From Curtobacterium herbarum (lineage in GTDB: Bacteria > Actinomycetota > Actinomycetes > Actinomycetales > Microbacteriaceae): DNA of 64,000 bases. Position 1 is the stretch's first letter; each line of letters starts with the position of its first letter. The position numbers and the translations under genes are program-made. The stretch lies in assembly GCF_016907335.1 (NCBI RefSeq), contig NZ_JAFBBT010000001.1, positions 2,666,001 to 2,730,000 on the forward strand, given 5' to 3'. Positions 6,575 through 16,247 of this stretch are shown here, one piece after another. The notes under the pieces were generated by a model. It had not been told where the DNA came from and did not search any database. It saw nothing but the letters and a program-made list of their open reading frames with translations.

Positions 6575-7774
6575 TCAGATCACCGGAGTCGGGGCGTCGA
6601 ACGTGAGCGGTCCGTCGACGCGCGCCACCTCGTGCCACGCCCCGTCGGCGAGCGAGGCCTCCGCCGCCTCCACGATCGATGCTGCTGCGAGCCCGTCCGC
6701 CACCGAGGGCGCGAGCTGCCGCCCACTCCGGACGCTCGCCAGGAACTGCGCTGCCTCGATCGTCTTGAGGTCGTCGTAGCCCATCGCGGTGCCGGCACCG
6801 GGCTGGAAGCGGGCGAACTCGCCGTCACCGGGAGCGACGTACACGGTCGTGTAGCCAGCCGCCTCCTGCCCGTCGAGGCAGACCTGCAGTTCGTTCATCC
6901 GCTGGAAGTCCCAGCGGATCGAACCCGCCGTGCCGTAGACCTCGATCGTGTACTCGGCGTGCGGGCCGTGCACGACCCGGCTGGAGTCCATCGTGCCGAC
7001 CGCCCCGTCGTCGAAGCGGAAGAGCAGGGCTGCGTAGTCCTCGTTCTCGACGGGCTTCGTGTCCCCGGTCGCTGCGGCGCTGCGGTCGACGATCCCCGCA
7101 CCGGGCAGTGGGCGTTCGGTGATGACGGTCTGGGCGAGTGCGGTGACGCTGGCGATCCGGCCCACGAGGTACTGCGCCAGGTCGAGGCCGTGCGACAGCA
7201 GGTCACCGAGGACTCCTGAACCTGCACGTTCTCGCTCGAACCGCCAGGTCAACGGAGCGGCCGGGTCGGACGAGTAGTCGGCGAGCAGGGAGCCACGGAC
7301 GTTCGTGATCCGGCCGAGTCGCCCGCTGCGGATGAGGTCGCGGGCCCGTTCCACCGCCGGTGCGTGCCGGTAGTTGAACCCGACGCTCGTGATCACGCCC
7401 GCCTGCTGGACGGCGTCGTGGATGTCGCGGGAGTCGCTGGCGTACCGACCCATCGGCTTCTCGATCCAGAACGGCTTGCCCGCCTGGGCAGCGGCGATCG
7501 CCATCTCGCGGTGCAGGAAGTTCGGTGAGCAGATCGAGACGACGTCGACCTCCGGGTCGGCGAGGACCTCGTGCCAGTCGGCCACGGCACGTTCGTACCC
7601 GAGCCGTTCCGTGGCCTGCTCCCGGGCCTCCGGAACCGGATCGGCGGCGACCACCAGGCGCGGCTGGACCCCGAGTTCCGGGAAGTGGTCCGGCAGCGCC
7701 CGGTACGCGCGGGAGTGCAGCCGCCCCATCCAGCCCACCGAGATGAGGCCGACCCCGATCGTGTCCATGACCAT
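6575..7774 (-). CDS. Gfo/Idh/MocA oxidoreductase, last gene of the inositol operon
   Basis: 399 aa. The N-terminal Rossmann domain starts IGVGLISVGWMGRLHSRAY, and the cofactor-anchoring EKP motif is present in FWIEKPMG. The C-terminal GFO/IDH/MocA domain includes DLLSHGLDLAQYLVG, where the catalytic-type Asp/His region is found. It is NAD(P)-dependent in this family, acting on cyclitols or sugars. At the end of an iol operon it may be a scyllo-inositol dehydrogenase (IolW/IolX-like), but substrate is not determinable. AGGA precedes the ATG at 7774, 10 bp after the transaldolase-like stop. A second ATG two codons later is possible. Confidence 0.87.
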   Translation of the reverse strand: MVMDTIGVGLISVGWMGRLHSRAYRALPDHFPELGVQPRLVVAADPVPEAREQATERLGYERAVADWHEVLADPEVDVVSICSPNFLHREMAIAAAQAGKPFWIEKPMGRYASDSRDIHDAVQQAGVITSVGFNYRHAPAVERARDLIRSGRLGRITNVRGSLLADYSSDPAAPLTWRFERERAGSGVLGDLLSHGLDLAQYLVGRIASVTALAQTVITERPLPGAGIVDRSAAATGDTKPVENEDYAALLFRFDDGAVGTMDSSRVVHGPHAEYTIEVYGTAGSIRWDFQRMNELQVCLDGQEAAGYTTVYVAPGDGEFARFQPGAGTAMGYDDLKTIEAAQFLASVRSGRQLAPSVADGLAAASIVEAAEASLADGAWHEVARVDGPLTFDAPTPVI

Positions 7775-7784
7775 CGACGTCGTC

Positions 7785-8897
7785 CTACTCGGCCGGGACG
7801 ATGATGTCCCGGACCAGGGCGTCGAGCTTCGCGTCGGCGTCCAGGAACTGCCGCAGCGTCTTCACCGTGGCGCCGAACCGGTCGAACTCGTCGATGGTCA
7901 TGCCGTCGACGTCGTGGCCACGGGCGAACTCCGGCGTCGCGCGGCGGAGCGCGTCGATGACGTGCGCCGGGACCTCGTCGTCGATGGCGTCCGGCCGGAA
8001 CGGGAACGCGTTGTCGTTGATGTCCTTCGTCCACTGGAAGGGCGGCGACACGACGAGGTCACCGCCCTGGAACTCGGACCACTGCAACGCGTTGCGGAAG
8101 GCCGCCACCAGCACCCGCGAGCGGAACCCACGCTCCTGGAACACCCGGTACGCGTTCTTGACCGCGGCGACCCCGGCCCACTCCAGGTACCCGGGGTCGA
8201 TCAGCACGTGGTCACGCGCGACGACGGCCTTCAGCCAGTCGTCGAGCCGGCCGGCCATCAGCGTGACGACGTGGCCGAACTCCTGCTCGGGCAGGCCGTC
8301 GGCGGCGCGGCGGTCGAGGGCGCGCTCGATGGCCGCGCCGACGGCGACGACCTGCGCCACCGTGAACGAGACGGTCGCGTTGATCGAGACACCACGGTAG
8401 GCGGCTTCCTCGATGGCGGCGATGCCGACCTTCGTCGCCGGGATCTTCACGATGACGTTCGGCGCGAGGCCGGAGAACCGAACCGCCTGCTCGACGAGGG
8501 CGTCACGGTCGCGGTGCAGTCGCGGGTCCGTCTGCATCGAGAGTCGTCCGTTGCGGCCCCCGGAGGCCTGGAACGCCGGCAGCAGCTGCGCGGCGGCGTT
8601 GACGGAGAGCTCCTCGACGGCCATCCAACCGAGTGCGGACTCCCCCGCGGTCGGGTGTTCCTCGGCGAGCTGCCGGATGCGCGGCACCCACACCTCGGGG
8701 TCCTGCTGGATGCACGTGTAGGCGATGACCGGGTTGCAGGTCGCCCCGACCGCACCGTACTCAGCGATCGCGGTCGCGAGCTCGTGCGGGTCGGCGGAGT
8801 CGTTCCACAGCGCGGTCGGGGTCTGCTCCGTCGCCTGCAGGGTGACCGGGCGGTCGTCGACCGCGGCCGTGCGGTGCGTCTCGATCGTGCTCGTCAT
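7785..8897 (-). CDS. transaldolase-family protein in the inositol operon
   Basis: 370 aa, class I aldolase (TIM barrel) of the transaldolase family. The Schiff-base region is VIVKIPATKVGIAAIEEA (candidate Lys151), and an ALWNDSADP...GATCNPVIAY block matches the N-terminal transaldolase signature with TCNP in place of TSNP. It overlaps the preceding iolH-like gene by ATGA, so the two are translationally coupled. A transaldolase is not part of the classical Bacillus iol pathway; it may process a sugar phosphate branch or replace the aldol step. True transaldolase activity is uncertain. Confidence 0.85.
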   Translation of the reverse strand: MTSTIETHRTAAVDDRPVTLQATEQTPTALWNDSADPHELATAIAEYGAVGATCNPVIAYTCIQQDPEVWVPRIRQLAEEHPTAGESALGWMAVEELSVNAAAQLLPAFQASGGRNGRLSMQTDPRLHRDRDALVEQAVRFSGLAPNVIVKIPATKVGIAAIEEAAYRGVSINATVSFTVAQVVAVGAAIERALDRRAADGLPEQEFGHVVTLMAGRLDDWLKAVVARDHVLIDPGYLEWAGVAAVKNAYRVFQERGFRSRVLVAAFRNALQWSEFQGGDLVVSPPFQWTKDINDNAFPFRPDAIDDEVPAHVIDALRRATPEFARGHDVDGMTIDEFDRFGATVKTLRQFLDADAKLDALVRDIIVPAE

Positions 8898-9763
8898 CGG
8901 TGGAGTCCCTTCGTGATCTGGTCGAGCTGGAACCGCGACACCGCATCGGCGTTCTCGTCCTCGGCGAAGACGCTCGACACCGCGACGGTGTCGTCCCGCG
9001 CCGAGAACCCGACACGGTCGAGCGCGCGCCAGAACGCGTCGAAGTCGACGTCGCCCTGCCCGACCGGCAGGTGCTGGTGCACCCGGACCGGGTTGCCGGG
9101 CGGGTTCGTGATGTACCGGAGGCCGTGCGAACGACGGTGGTCGTACGCGTCGGCGACGTGGACCAGCTGCAGCGAGTCGCCGGCCGCGTCGATGACCGCG
9201 TCGATGTCCCCGCCGTAGTGGAAGGTGTGGCACGCGACGTAGACGAAGCCGATGTTCTTCGAGTTGAGCCCGCGGATCACCCGGAGCGCCTCGAGTCCGT
9301 CCTCGACGAAGTCGTCGGGGTGCGGGTCGATGAGCACCCGGAGGTCCGCGTCCTCGATGATCGGCAGCAGTTCCTCCATCGCCCAGTAAAACTGCGCCTC
9401 GGACTCCTCGGCACGCTCGGGGCGGCCGGAGAACTCGGTGTTGATGGTGTCCACGCCGAGCCGCTTCGTGATCTCGATGACCCGCTTCCACTGCTTGACG
9501 GCGGTCTCACGGGTCTCGCGGTCGGGTCCGGACCAGCGGAGCACCGGCAGGACCGACGCCACCTGCACCCCGGCGTCGACGCAGGCCGCCGCGAACGCGT
9601 CGACGAGGTCGTCGTCCGCCTTCGGGTGCCGGTAGAACGGGATGAAGTCCCGGTGCGGGGTCAGCTGCAGGTACTCGTACCCGAGGTCGGCGACCTTCCG
9701 CGGGAACTCCAGCAGGTCCAGGTCGTGGTGGAACGGTGTCGGGTCGAGCGCGATCTTCGGCAC
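8894..9763 (-). CDS. iolH: sugar phosphate isomerase/epimerase, IolH-like
   Basis: 289 aa, AP-endonuclease-2/xylose-isomerase-like TIM barrel. It begins (M)PKIALDPTPFHHDLDLLEFPRKVADLGYEYLQL, and candidate metal ligands are seen in NTEFSG, IDPHPDDF, CHTFHYGGD and VHVADAYDH. The GTG start lies 3 bp after the iolG stop. The C. glutamicum iol cluster carries iolH at this place after iolG, which is the basis for the symbol. The exact reaction is not established in the family; an isomerase acting on an inositol intermediate is likely. Confidence 0.82.
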   Translation of the reverse strand: MPKIALDPTPFHHDLDLLEFPRKVADLGYEYLQLTPHRDFIPFYRHPKADDDLVDAFAAACVDAGVQVASVLPVLRWSGPDRETRETAVKQWKRVIEITKRLGVDTINTEFSGRPERAEESEAQFYWAMEELLPIIEDADLRVLIDPHPDDFVEDGLEALRVIRGLNSKNIGFVYVACHTFHYGGDIDAVIDAAGDSLQLVHVADAYDHRRSHGLRYITNPPGNPVRVHQHLPVGQGDVDFDAFWRALDRVGFSARDDTVAVSSVFAEDENADAVSRFQLDQITKGLHR

Positions 9764-9766
9764 GGA

Positions 9767-10819
9767 CTACACCCCGGTCAGCGCGTCGGCCGTCGCGTCG
9801 TAGAAGGCCGGCTTCCGCACGGCGTACTCGACGTGCTCGGTCGCGCCGGACTGCTGGGCACGGACCGCGACCTCGGCGACGACGGACGCCGTGTAGCCGT
9901 CCCAGGCGCTCGGGCCGTCGATGCCGCCGTCGCGGGCTGCGTCCACCCAGCGCTGGACCTCTTCGTCGTACGCCGCCGCGAACCGCTCCTTGAACGACGG
10001 GGTGACGCCCTGACCCGAGACCCCGGCGGACACGATCGTCTGGGAGGTGTCGCGGCCGATGTACGCGACGCCGGACTCGAACACGGCGTCGGTCGTGACC
10101 TGGTACCCGAACTGGGCGTTCACGTTGATCTCGACGATCGCCATCGTCCCCGACTCGGTGGTGAACAGCACGAACTGCGGCTCGGGCAGGTCGGCCGGGG
10201 CCAGGGAGTTCTTCCGCGGCTTCTTGACCTCGACGCTCGTGATCGCCTCGCCCGTCAGGAACGGGATGATGTCGATCTCGTGGATCACCGAGTCGTGGAT
10301 GAGCATCGACTCGCTGAAGTTGGGCGGGGTCGTCGGGTTCCGGTGGGCGTGGTGCAGCGCGAGCAGCGCACCGTTCGCGCCGGACTCACGGAGCGCCTTG
10401 AGCTCCTGGTACCCGCTGTCGAACCGACGCATGAACCCGACCTGGATCGTCGGACGGCTGGCGTGCTCCTGCTCGAGCTCGACGATGCGCAGGCTGTCCT
10501 CGGCGCTGGTCGTCAGCGGCTTCTCGCAGAGGACGGCGAGGCCACGCTCGAGCGCGGTCACCAGGATCGGCTCGTGCAGGAACCCGGGGGTCGCGATGAT
10601 GACGCCGTCGATCTCGGTGGTGTCGAGGGCCTCCTCGAACGACGCTGCCGTGATCGCACCCGGGGCCAGGGCGGCTGCGGCAGCCGCGCGGCTGGCGTCG
10701 GGCTCGACGACGGCGACGACGTCCGCGTTCGAGATCTTCGCGGTGATGCGGCGGACGTGGTCGGCGCCCATCATGCCGGCGCCGACGACGGCGACGCGGA
10801 GGTTCTGCGTGGTGGTCAT
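9767..10819 (-). CDS. iolG: inositol 2-dehydrogenase
   Basis: 350 aa. Rossmann motif GAGMMG at 13-18, EKP at 99-101, and the catalytic pair D176 / H180 in HDSVIHEIDI, matching the Asp/His of Bacillus IolG. The enzyme oxidises myo-inositol to 2-keto-myo-inositol with NAD+, the first step of the pathway. The gene sits directly between iolE and iolH-like genes in one operon, which supports IolG over a generic Gfo/Idh/MocA assignment. Confidence 0.93.
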   Translation of the reverse strand: MTTTQNLRVAVVGAGMMGADHVRRITAKISNADVVAVVEPDASRAAAAAALAPGAITAASFEEALDTTEIDGVIIATPGFLHEPILVTALERGLAVLCEKPLTTSAEDSLRIVELEQEHASRPTIQVGFMRRFDSGYQELKALRESGANGALLALHHAHRNPTTPPNFSESMLIHDSVIHEIDIIPFLTGEAITSVEVKKPRKNSLAPADLPEPQFVLFTTESGTMAIVEINVNAQFGYQVTTDAVFESGVAYIGRDTSQTIVSAGVSGQGVTPSFKERFAAAYDEEVQRWVDAARDGGIDGPSAWDGYTASVVAEVAVRAQQSGATEHVEYAVRKPAFYDATADALTGV

Positions 10820-10862
10820 GGTGTTCTTCTCCTGGGGTTGCGGACGCTGCGTGGACGGGACG

Positions 10863-11816
10863 TCAGGAGACGCGAGCGGCCGAGGTGGCGCCGAAGATGT
10901 GATGGAAGGTGCGCTCCGCGATCGGGCCGGGGGCGTCGACCGAGCAGCCGTACATGTCCTGCTCGACGATGCCGAACACGTCCGGGTTGATCGCGGCGAC
11001 GGCCTCGATGATCGGGGCGAGCTCCGGGGTACCGTGCGGCGGTTCGGTCATGATGCCCTGGGCCACGGCGGTGGCGAACGGCACGTCGTTCTTCAGGACG
11101 TCGAACAGCAGGTCGGTGTCGACCTGCTTGAGGTGCAGGTAGCCGATGCGTTCGGGGTGCGCGGCGATCAGCTTGAGGTTGTCGCCGCCGTAGTACGCGA
11201 AGTGGCCGGTGTCGAGGCACAGGTTCGTGTACCGGGGGTCGGTGACGTCGAGGAAGCGCACGGTCTCCTTGTACGTCCCGACGTGGCTGTCGGCGTGGGT
11301 GTGGAACTGCTGGTGCACACCGAACTCCTCGAGCAGCGCCTTGCCGAGCCGGTCGTGGCCCGCACCCAGACGCTCCCACTGCTCGTCCGTCAGGGTTCGC
11401 GCCTCGAGCACCTCTTCCGTGGCGTCGGATCGCCAGAGGTCCGGGATCGTCACCAGGTGCTGGGCGCCCAGCTTCGCCGCCAGGCCCGCGACGGCGACGG
11501 CCTGGTCCCACGCGCGCTGGAACTGGTCCTCGCCCTTGTGGAACCCGGTGAAGACGGTGCCCGCCGACAGCTTGAGCCCCCTCGACTCGAGCTCGTCGGA
11601 CAGTTGCGACGGGTCGGTCGGCAGGTACCCGTACGGCCCGAGTTCGATCCACTCGTACCCGGCGGCGGCGGCCTCGTCGAGGAAACGCTGCCACGGCACC
11701 TGGTTCGGGTCGTCCGGGAACCAGACGCCCCACGAGTCGGGGGCGGTGCCGATGCGGATCGAGGCGGGCGCCCGGTCGGTGGTGGGGTCGCCGGTGGGGG
11801 TGGCGGTGTCGGTCAT
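10863..11816 (-). CDS. iolE: 2-keto-myo-inositol dehydratase
   Basis: 317 aa TIM-barrel protein of the AP-endonuclease-2-like family. IRIGTAPDSWGVWFPDDPNQVPWQRFLDEAAAAGYEWIELGPYGYLPTD is replaced here by naming its key parts: the start IGTAPDSWGVWF and the later WIELGPYGYLP, both hallmarks of IolE. Metal-binding style histidines occur in FHTHADSHVG and LDTGHFAYYGGD. It dehydrates 2-keto-myo-inositol to the trihydroxy-cyclohexane-dione, step 2 of the pathway. Placed 33 bp after iolD and 43 bp before iolG. Confidence 0.95.
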   Translation of the reverse strand: MTDTATPTGDPTTDRAPASIRIGTAPDSWGVWFPDDPNQVPWQRFLDEAAAAGYEWIELGPYGYLPTDPSQLSDELESRGLKLSAGTVFTGFHKGEDQFQRAWDQAVAVAGLAAKLGAQHLVTIPDLWRSDATEEVLEARTLTDEQWERLGAGHDRLGKALLEEFGVHQQFHTHADSHVGTYKETVRFLDVTDPRYTNLCLDTGHFAYYGGDNLKLIAAHPERIGYLHLKQVDTDLLFDVLKNDVPFATAVAQGIMTEPPHGTPELAPIIEAVAAINPDVFGIVEQDMYGCSVDAPGPIAERTFHHIFGATSAARVS

Positions 11817-11849
11817 GACGTCGCTGTCGCTTTCTGTCTCGGATCGGGT

Positions 11850-13790
11850 TCAGCCGAGCAGCGGACGCTGCGCGGCGACCTGCTGCTCGTACTCGGCGCG
11901 GGCGGCCTGGGTGCTGGGGAGGGTGGAGGTCTGCGCGACCGGCACGTCCCACCAGCCGTCGCCGTCCGGCGCGTACACCAGCGGGTCGGAGTTGATGTGG
12001 ACGAGGGTGGTGTGGTCGTTCGCCTTCGCCTGACGGACGGCTGCGGTCAGGTCGGCGATGCTGTCCGGTCCGGGCTGCACCTCGATGACGTCGACGCCGT
12101 ACGACCGGGCGTTGGCGGCCAGGTCGACGGGCAGCGGCTCGCCGTTCTCGAACGACAGCGTCTCGTCCCGGTAGCGGTACTTCGTGCCGTACCGCTCCGA
12201 CCCCACGGTCTCCGACAGGTGGCCGATCGATGCGTACCCGTGGTTCTGGATGAGCACGACGATGATCTTGATCCCCTCGGCGACGGCGGTCACGAGCTCG
12301 GTGTGCAGCATCAGGTACGAACCGTCGCCGACCATCACGATCGCGTCGCGGTCCGGTGCCCCACGGCGGACGCCGATGCCGCCCGCGATCTCGTACCCCA
12401 TGCACGAGAACGCGTACTCGACGTGGTACCCGAGCGCATCGCGGACCCGCCAGAGCTTGTGCAGGTCACCCGGCAGCGAGCCCGCGGCCTGGATGACGAC
12501 GTCCCGCGGGTCGGTGGCCGCCTGGACGGCACCGATGATCTCGGCCTGCCCCGGCAGCTCGGCGCCCGACGGGGTGAACGCCTCGTCGACGACCGCGTCC
12601 CACTGGCGCTTCCGGTCCTGGATCTCGGCGGCGTAGCCGGCGTCGACGGCGGTGGACGCGTCGGCGGCGGACGCGTCGGCGGAGGACACGTCGGTGGTGA
12701 GGGCCGCGGTCAGGGCGACCAGGGCCTCCCGGGCGTCCGCGATCACCGGCAGCTGCGTGCCGTGCTTGTACGCGTCGAAGGACGCCACGTTGACGTTCAC
12801 GAAGGTGACGTCCGGGTCCTGGAACGCGGTGCGGGACGCCGTCGTGAAGTCGCTGTAGCGCGTGCCGATCCCGATCACGACGTCTGCCCGGGCGGCGACG
12901 GCGTTGGCTGCAGCCGTGCCGGTCGCCCCGATGCCGCCGAGGTACTGCGGGTGGTCCCACAGCAGCGAACCGCCGCCGGCCTGTGAGGTGCCGACCGGGA
13001 TCCCGGTGGCCTCGACGAAGCGGCGCAGCTCGTCCTCGGCGCCGGAGTAGAGGACCCCGCCGCCGGCGACGATGACCGGACGCTTCGCCTGTCGGATCGC
13101 GGCGACGGCACGCTCGAGCGGACCGGTCTCCGGCAGCGGGCGCCGGATGTGCCACTCGCGGGGCTGCAGGAACGCGACCGGGACGTCGAGCTGTTCGGCC
13201 TGGACGTCCTCGGGCAGGGCGATCGTCACCGCACCGGTCTCCGCCGGGTCGGTGAGGACACGCATGGCCTGCAGCGCGATCGAGAAGAGCTGCTCCGGTC
13301 GGACCACGCGGTCGAAGAAGCGCGAGAGCGGCCGGAAGGCGTCGGTCACCTGGATCGAGGTGTCGTGCGGCATCTCGATCTGCTGCAGGACCGGGTCGGT
13401 GGTGCGCGTGGCGAAGGTGTCGGAGGGCAGCAGCAGTGCCGGCAGCCGGTTGGTCGTGGCGAGCGCCGCCGCGGTGAGCATGTTGGCCGCACCGGGGCCG
13501 ACCGATGCCGTGGCCGCGAAGGTCGCACGTCGGCGGTGCATCCGGGCGAAGCCGACGGCCTCGTGCACCATCGCCTGCTCGTTGCGCGCCTGGTGGTACG
13601 GCAGCAGCCCGGGCTGGTCGACGTGGAGCTGCTTGATGGCCTGGCCGAGACCGGCGACGTTGCCGTGGCCGAAGATGCCGAAGATCCCCGGGATCGTGCG
13701 CTCGCGGACGTCGCCGTCGACCGTCCACTGGTTGGCCAGGAACTCGACGAGCGCCTGCCCGACGGTCATGCGGCGTGTGGGAGTGGTCAC
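11850..13790 (-). CDS. iolD: trihydroxycyclohexane-1,2-dione hydrolase
   Basis: 646 aa, thiamin-diphosphate enzyme. N-terminal TPP pyrimidine-binding domain with YHQARNEQAMVHEAVGFA (65-82), middle NAD/FAD-like domain (about 220-370), and C-terminal TPP domain with MVGDGSYLML...IQNHGYAS, the GDG-x(n)-N metal motif. IolD opens the ring to 5-deoxy-glucuronate. The GTG at 13790 is preceded by AAGGAG and overlaps the iolB stop (GTGA). A short alanine/serine/aspartate repeat (SSADASAADASTAVDA) links the middle and last domains and looks strain-variable. Confidence 0.95.
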   Translation of the reverse strand: MTTPTRRMTVGQALVEFLANQWTVDGDVRERTIPGIFGIFGHGNVAGLGQAIKQLHVDQPGLLPYHQARNEQAMVHEAVGFARMHRRRATFAATASVGPGAANMLTAAALATTNRLPALLLPSDTFATRTTDPVLQQIEMPHDTSIQVTDAFRPLSRFFDRVVRPEQLFSIALQAMRVLTDPAETGAVTIALPEDVQAEQLDVPVAFLQPREWHIRRPLPETGPLERAVAAIRQAKRPVIVAGGGVLYSGAEDELRRFVEATGIPVGTSQAGGGSLLWDHPQYLGGIGATGTAAANAVAARADVVIGIGTRYSDFTTASRTAFQDPDVTFVNVNVASFDAYKHGTQLPVIADAREALVALTAALTTDVSSADASAADASTAVDAGYAAEIQDRKRQWDAVVDEAFTPSGAELPGQAEIIGAVQAATDPRDVVIQAAGSLPGDLHKLWRVRDALGYHVEYAFSCMGYEIAGGIGVRRGAPDRDAIVMVGDGSYLMLHTELVTAVAEGIKIIVVLIQNHGYASIGHLSETVGSERYGTKYRYRDETLSFENGEPLPVDLAANARSYGVDVIEVQPGPDSIADLTAAVRQAKANDHTTLVHINSDPLVYAPDGDGWWDVPVAQTSTLPSTQAARAEYEQQVAAQRPLLG

Positions 13791-14698
13791 GCGGGCTCCT
13801 TCTCGTGCGTGTAGGGCAGTCGGGGGTCGATCGTCTCCGACTCCCACACCTGGCGCACCCACCCGTGGGCGGGGTCGTCGGTGATGTTCCAGACGCGTTC
13901 CGGGTCGGGCCCGGCCATCACGTTGAGGTAGTACATGTCGTAGCCGGGAGCAGCGACGGCCGGGCCGTGCCAGCCGTACGGCACGAGGGCCACGTCACCG
14001 GTGCGGACCTGCCGGAACTCGTCGATCTGCCGGTCGTCCGACGCGTACGTGCGGTGCAGCGCGAACGGGTCGGCCGACTCCGGGGCGTCGACCCCGCGAG
14101 CCACGGCGGACTCGTAGTAGTAGATCTCCTCGAGGTCGGACTCCTGCCCGGGACGGTTCGTGTCGTGCTTGTGCGGCGGGTACGACGACCAGTTGCCCGC
14201 GGGCGTGATGACCTCGCACACGATGAACTTCACCGCGTCGAGCGCCGCGGGTGTGCCGAAGTTGTGCACCTGGCGACTCGACTGACCGGCACCGCGGAGC
14301 TCCACGGGGACGTCCTGCCTGGGCACGTAGGCGGCCGGCTTGTGCTGGTCGGTCGGTGCCTCGGCGACCGCGAACCGACCGCGGCCGGTGATCGTCGCCG
14401 TCGTGCCGGACCCGAGGTACAGCACGTCGGTCGGTCCGTCGAAGACGCTCGACCGACCGTCGAGCACCTGCGTGGTGTCCGCCTTCGTGGAGTCGGCGTA
14501 CGTCACGGTGAAGCTGCCCGCGAGCGGCACCACGATGCGCTCGACGGCGTCGGACGGCAGGTGCAGCTCGCCGCCGTCGGACAGCTCGCCGGTGCGGAGA
14601 CCGGTGTGCGTCCAGCCGTCGACGCGGCCGTCGACGACGGTCGACCAGCCGTCTTCGGGTCGGGAACCGGCCGGGATGAACCAGGTGTCGTTCGTCAT
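13787..14698 (-). CDS. iolB: 5-deoxy-glucuronate isomerase
   Basis: 303 aa double-cupin protein; IolB/KduI family. The C-terminal cupin has the typical metal-binding HKHD segment (YPPHKHDT) and EEIYYYE, followed by LVPYGWHGPAVAAPGYDMYYLNVMAG, a conserved IolB block. It converts 5-deoxy-D-glucuronate to 5-dehydro-2-deoxy-gluconate (DKG), the substrate of IolC. The ATG at 14698 begins MTNDTWFIPAGS. It starts 10 bp after iolA and its stop overlaps iolD by 4 bp. Confidence 0.94.
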   Translation of the reverse strand: MTNDTWFIPAGSRPEDGWSTVVDGRVDGWTHTGLRTGELSDGGELHLPSDAVERIVVPLAGSFTVTYADSTKADTTQVLDGRSSVFDGPTDVLYLGSGTTATITGRGRFAVAEAPTDQHKPAAYVPRQDVPVELRGAGQSSRQVHNFGTPAALDAVKFIVCEVITPAGNWSSYPPHKHDTNRPGQESDLEEIYYYESAVARGVDAPESADPFALHRTYASDDRQIDEFRQVRTGDVALVPYGWHGPAVAAPGYDMYYLNVMAGPDPERVWNITDDPAHGWVRQVWESETIDPRLPYTHEKEPA

Positions 14699-14708
14699 GC
14701 GCGGCCCG

Positions 14709-16247
14709 TCAGCTGTTCGACGGGAAGCCGAGGTCGACGCCGCCGTGCGAGGGGTCGAGCCACCGGGATGTGACGGCCTTCTGCCGCGTGAAGAAGCTGA
14801 CACCGTCGGCGCCGTACGCCTTGTGGTCGCCGAACAGCGAGTTCTTCCACCCGCCGAAGGAGTAGTAGGCCACCGGGACCGGGATCGGGACGTTGATGCC
14901 GATCATCCCGACCTGCACGTCCCGCTGGAACCGTCGGGCGGCGCCGCCGTCGTTCGTGAAGATCGCCGTGCCGTTGCCGTAGGCGCCACCGTTGATGAGC
15001 GCCAGTCCTTCTTCGTACGATGCCACGCGGACCACGCTCAGCACCGGGCCGAAGATCTCCTCGGTGTAGACGCGGCTCGACGTCGGCACCTGGTCGATCA
15101 GCGTCGGGCCGAGCCAGAAGCCGTTCTCGTCCCCGTCGGGACGGACGGTGCGGCCGTCCACCACGATGACCGCACCGTCCTGCTCTGCGACCTCGATGTA
15201 CGAGGCGACCTTGTCCCGGTGCTGCTCGGTGACGAGCGGACCCATGTCGCAGCCCCGACGGCCATCCCCGATGCGCAGCGTGGCGGCACGTTCGGCGATC
15301 TTCGCGATGAGCTCGTCGGCGACCGGCTCGACCGCGACGACGACCGAGATCGCCATGCAGCGCTCACCGGCGGACCCGAAGCCCGCGTTGATCGCGTTGT
15401 CCGCGACCAGGTCCAGGTCGGCGTCCGGCAGCACGAGCATGTGGTTCTTGGCACCGCCGAGGGCCTGCACGCGCTTGCCGTGCTTCGTCCCGGTCTCGTA
15501 GACGTACTGCGCGATCGGGGTCGACCCGACGAACGAGATCGACTCGACGTCGGGGCTGGTCAGCAGCCCGTCGACCGCGACCTTGTCGCCGTTCAGCACC
15601 GTGAAGACCCCCGGCGGCAGGCCGGCCTCGGTGAACTTCGCCGCCAGCCAGAGGGCCGCGGACGGGTCCTTCTCGCTCGGCTTCAGCACGACGGTGTTGC
15701 CGGCGGCGATGGCGATCGGCAGGAACCAGAGCGGCACCATCGCCGGGAAGTTGAAGGGGCTGATGATGCCCACGACGCCGAGCGGCTGACGGATCGAGTA
15801 CACGTCGATGCCGGTCGACACCTGGTCGGAGAACTCGCCCTTGAGCAGCTGCGGGATGCTCGTCGCGAGCTCGACGACCTCTTGCCCGCGGGCGATCTCC
15901 CCGAGCGCGTCGGAGACGACCTTGCCGTGCTCGCTCGTGATGATCTCGGCGAGCTCGGCCTTGTCGCGGTTCAGGATCTCGCGGAACGAGAACATGATCT
16001 GCTGCCGCTTGCTCAGGGACAGCTCGCTCCAGGCGGGGAACGCGGCTGCGGCGCTGGCGATCGCGGCCTGCACCTCGCGCTCGTCGGCGAGCGCGACCTG
16101 CTTCGTCACGACGCCTCGGGCGGGGTCGTACACGGGCGCGGTCCGGCCGGAGGTCGAGGGGACGTGGGCGCCGTCGATCCAGTGCCCGACGACCGCGTCC
16201 CCGGCGACGTCGCCGGTGGTCGTGGTGGGTGCGCTCGTGGTGGTCAT
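14709..16247 (-). CDS. iolA: (methyl)malonate-semialdehyde dehydrogenase
   Basis: 512 aa, CoA-acylating aldehyde dehydrogenase (MmsA/IolA). Visible marks: N166 in SPFNFPAM, the NAD-binding GSTP (241-244) and the catalytic Cys297 in GSAGERCMA. It converts malonate semialdehyde, the C3 product of the aldolase, to acetyl-CoA, and also serves valine breakdown. The start overlaps the upstream Cgl0159-like gene by 4 bp. A threonine-rich 12-residue extension precedes the domain. Confidence 0.95.
   Translation of the reverse strand: MTTTSAPTTTTGDVAGDAVVGHWIDGAHVPSTSGRTAPVYDPARGVVTKQVALADEREVQAAIASAAAAFPAWSELSLSKRQQIMFSFREILNRDKAELAEIITSEHGKVVSDALGEIARGQEVVELATSIPQLLKGEFSDQVSTGIDVYSIRQPLGVVGIISPFNFPAMVPLWFLPIAIAAGNTVVLKPSEKDPSAALWLAAKFTEAGLPPGVFTVLNGDKVAVDGLLTSPDVESISFVGSTPIAQYVYETGTKHGKRVQALGGAKNHMLVLPDADLDLVADNAINAGFGSAGERCMAISVVVAVEPVADELIAKIAERAATLRIGDGRRGCDMGPLVTEQHRDKVASYIEVAEQDGAVIVVDGRTVRPDGDENGFWLGPTLIDQVPTSSRVYTEEIFGPVLSVVRVASYEEGLALINGGAYGNGTAIFTNDGGAARRFQRDVQVGMIGINVPIPVPVAYYSFGGWKNSLFGDHKAYGADGVSFFTRQKAVTSRWLDPSHGGVDLGFPSNS

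Noticed and set aside
8900..12986. Two long plus-strand frames (696 and 979 codons) over iolH-iolD
   Set aside because: Opposite to iol genes with clear motifs; no start signals or family similarity.
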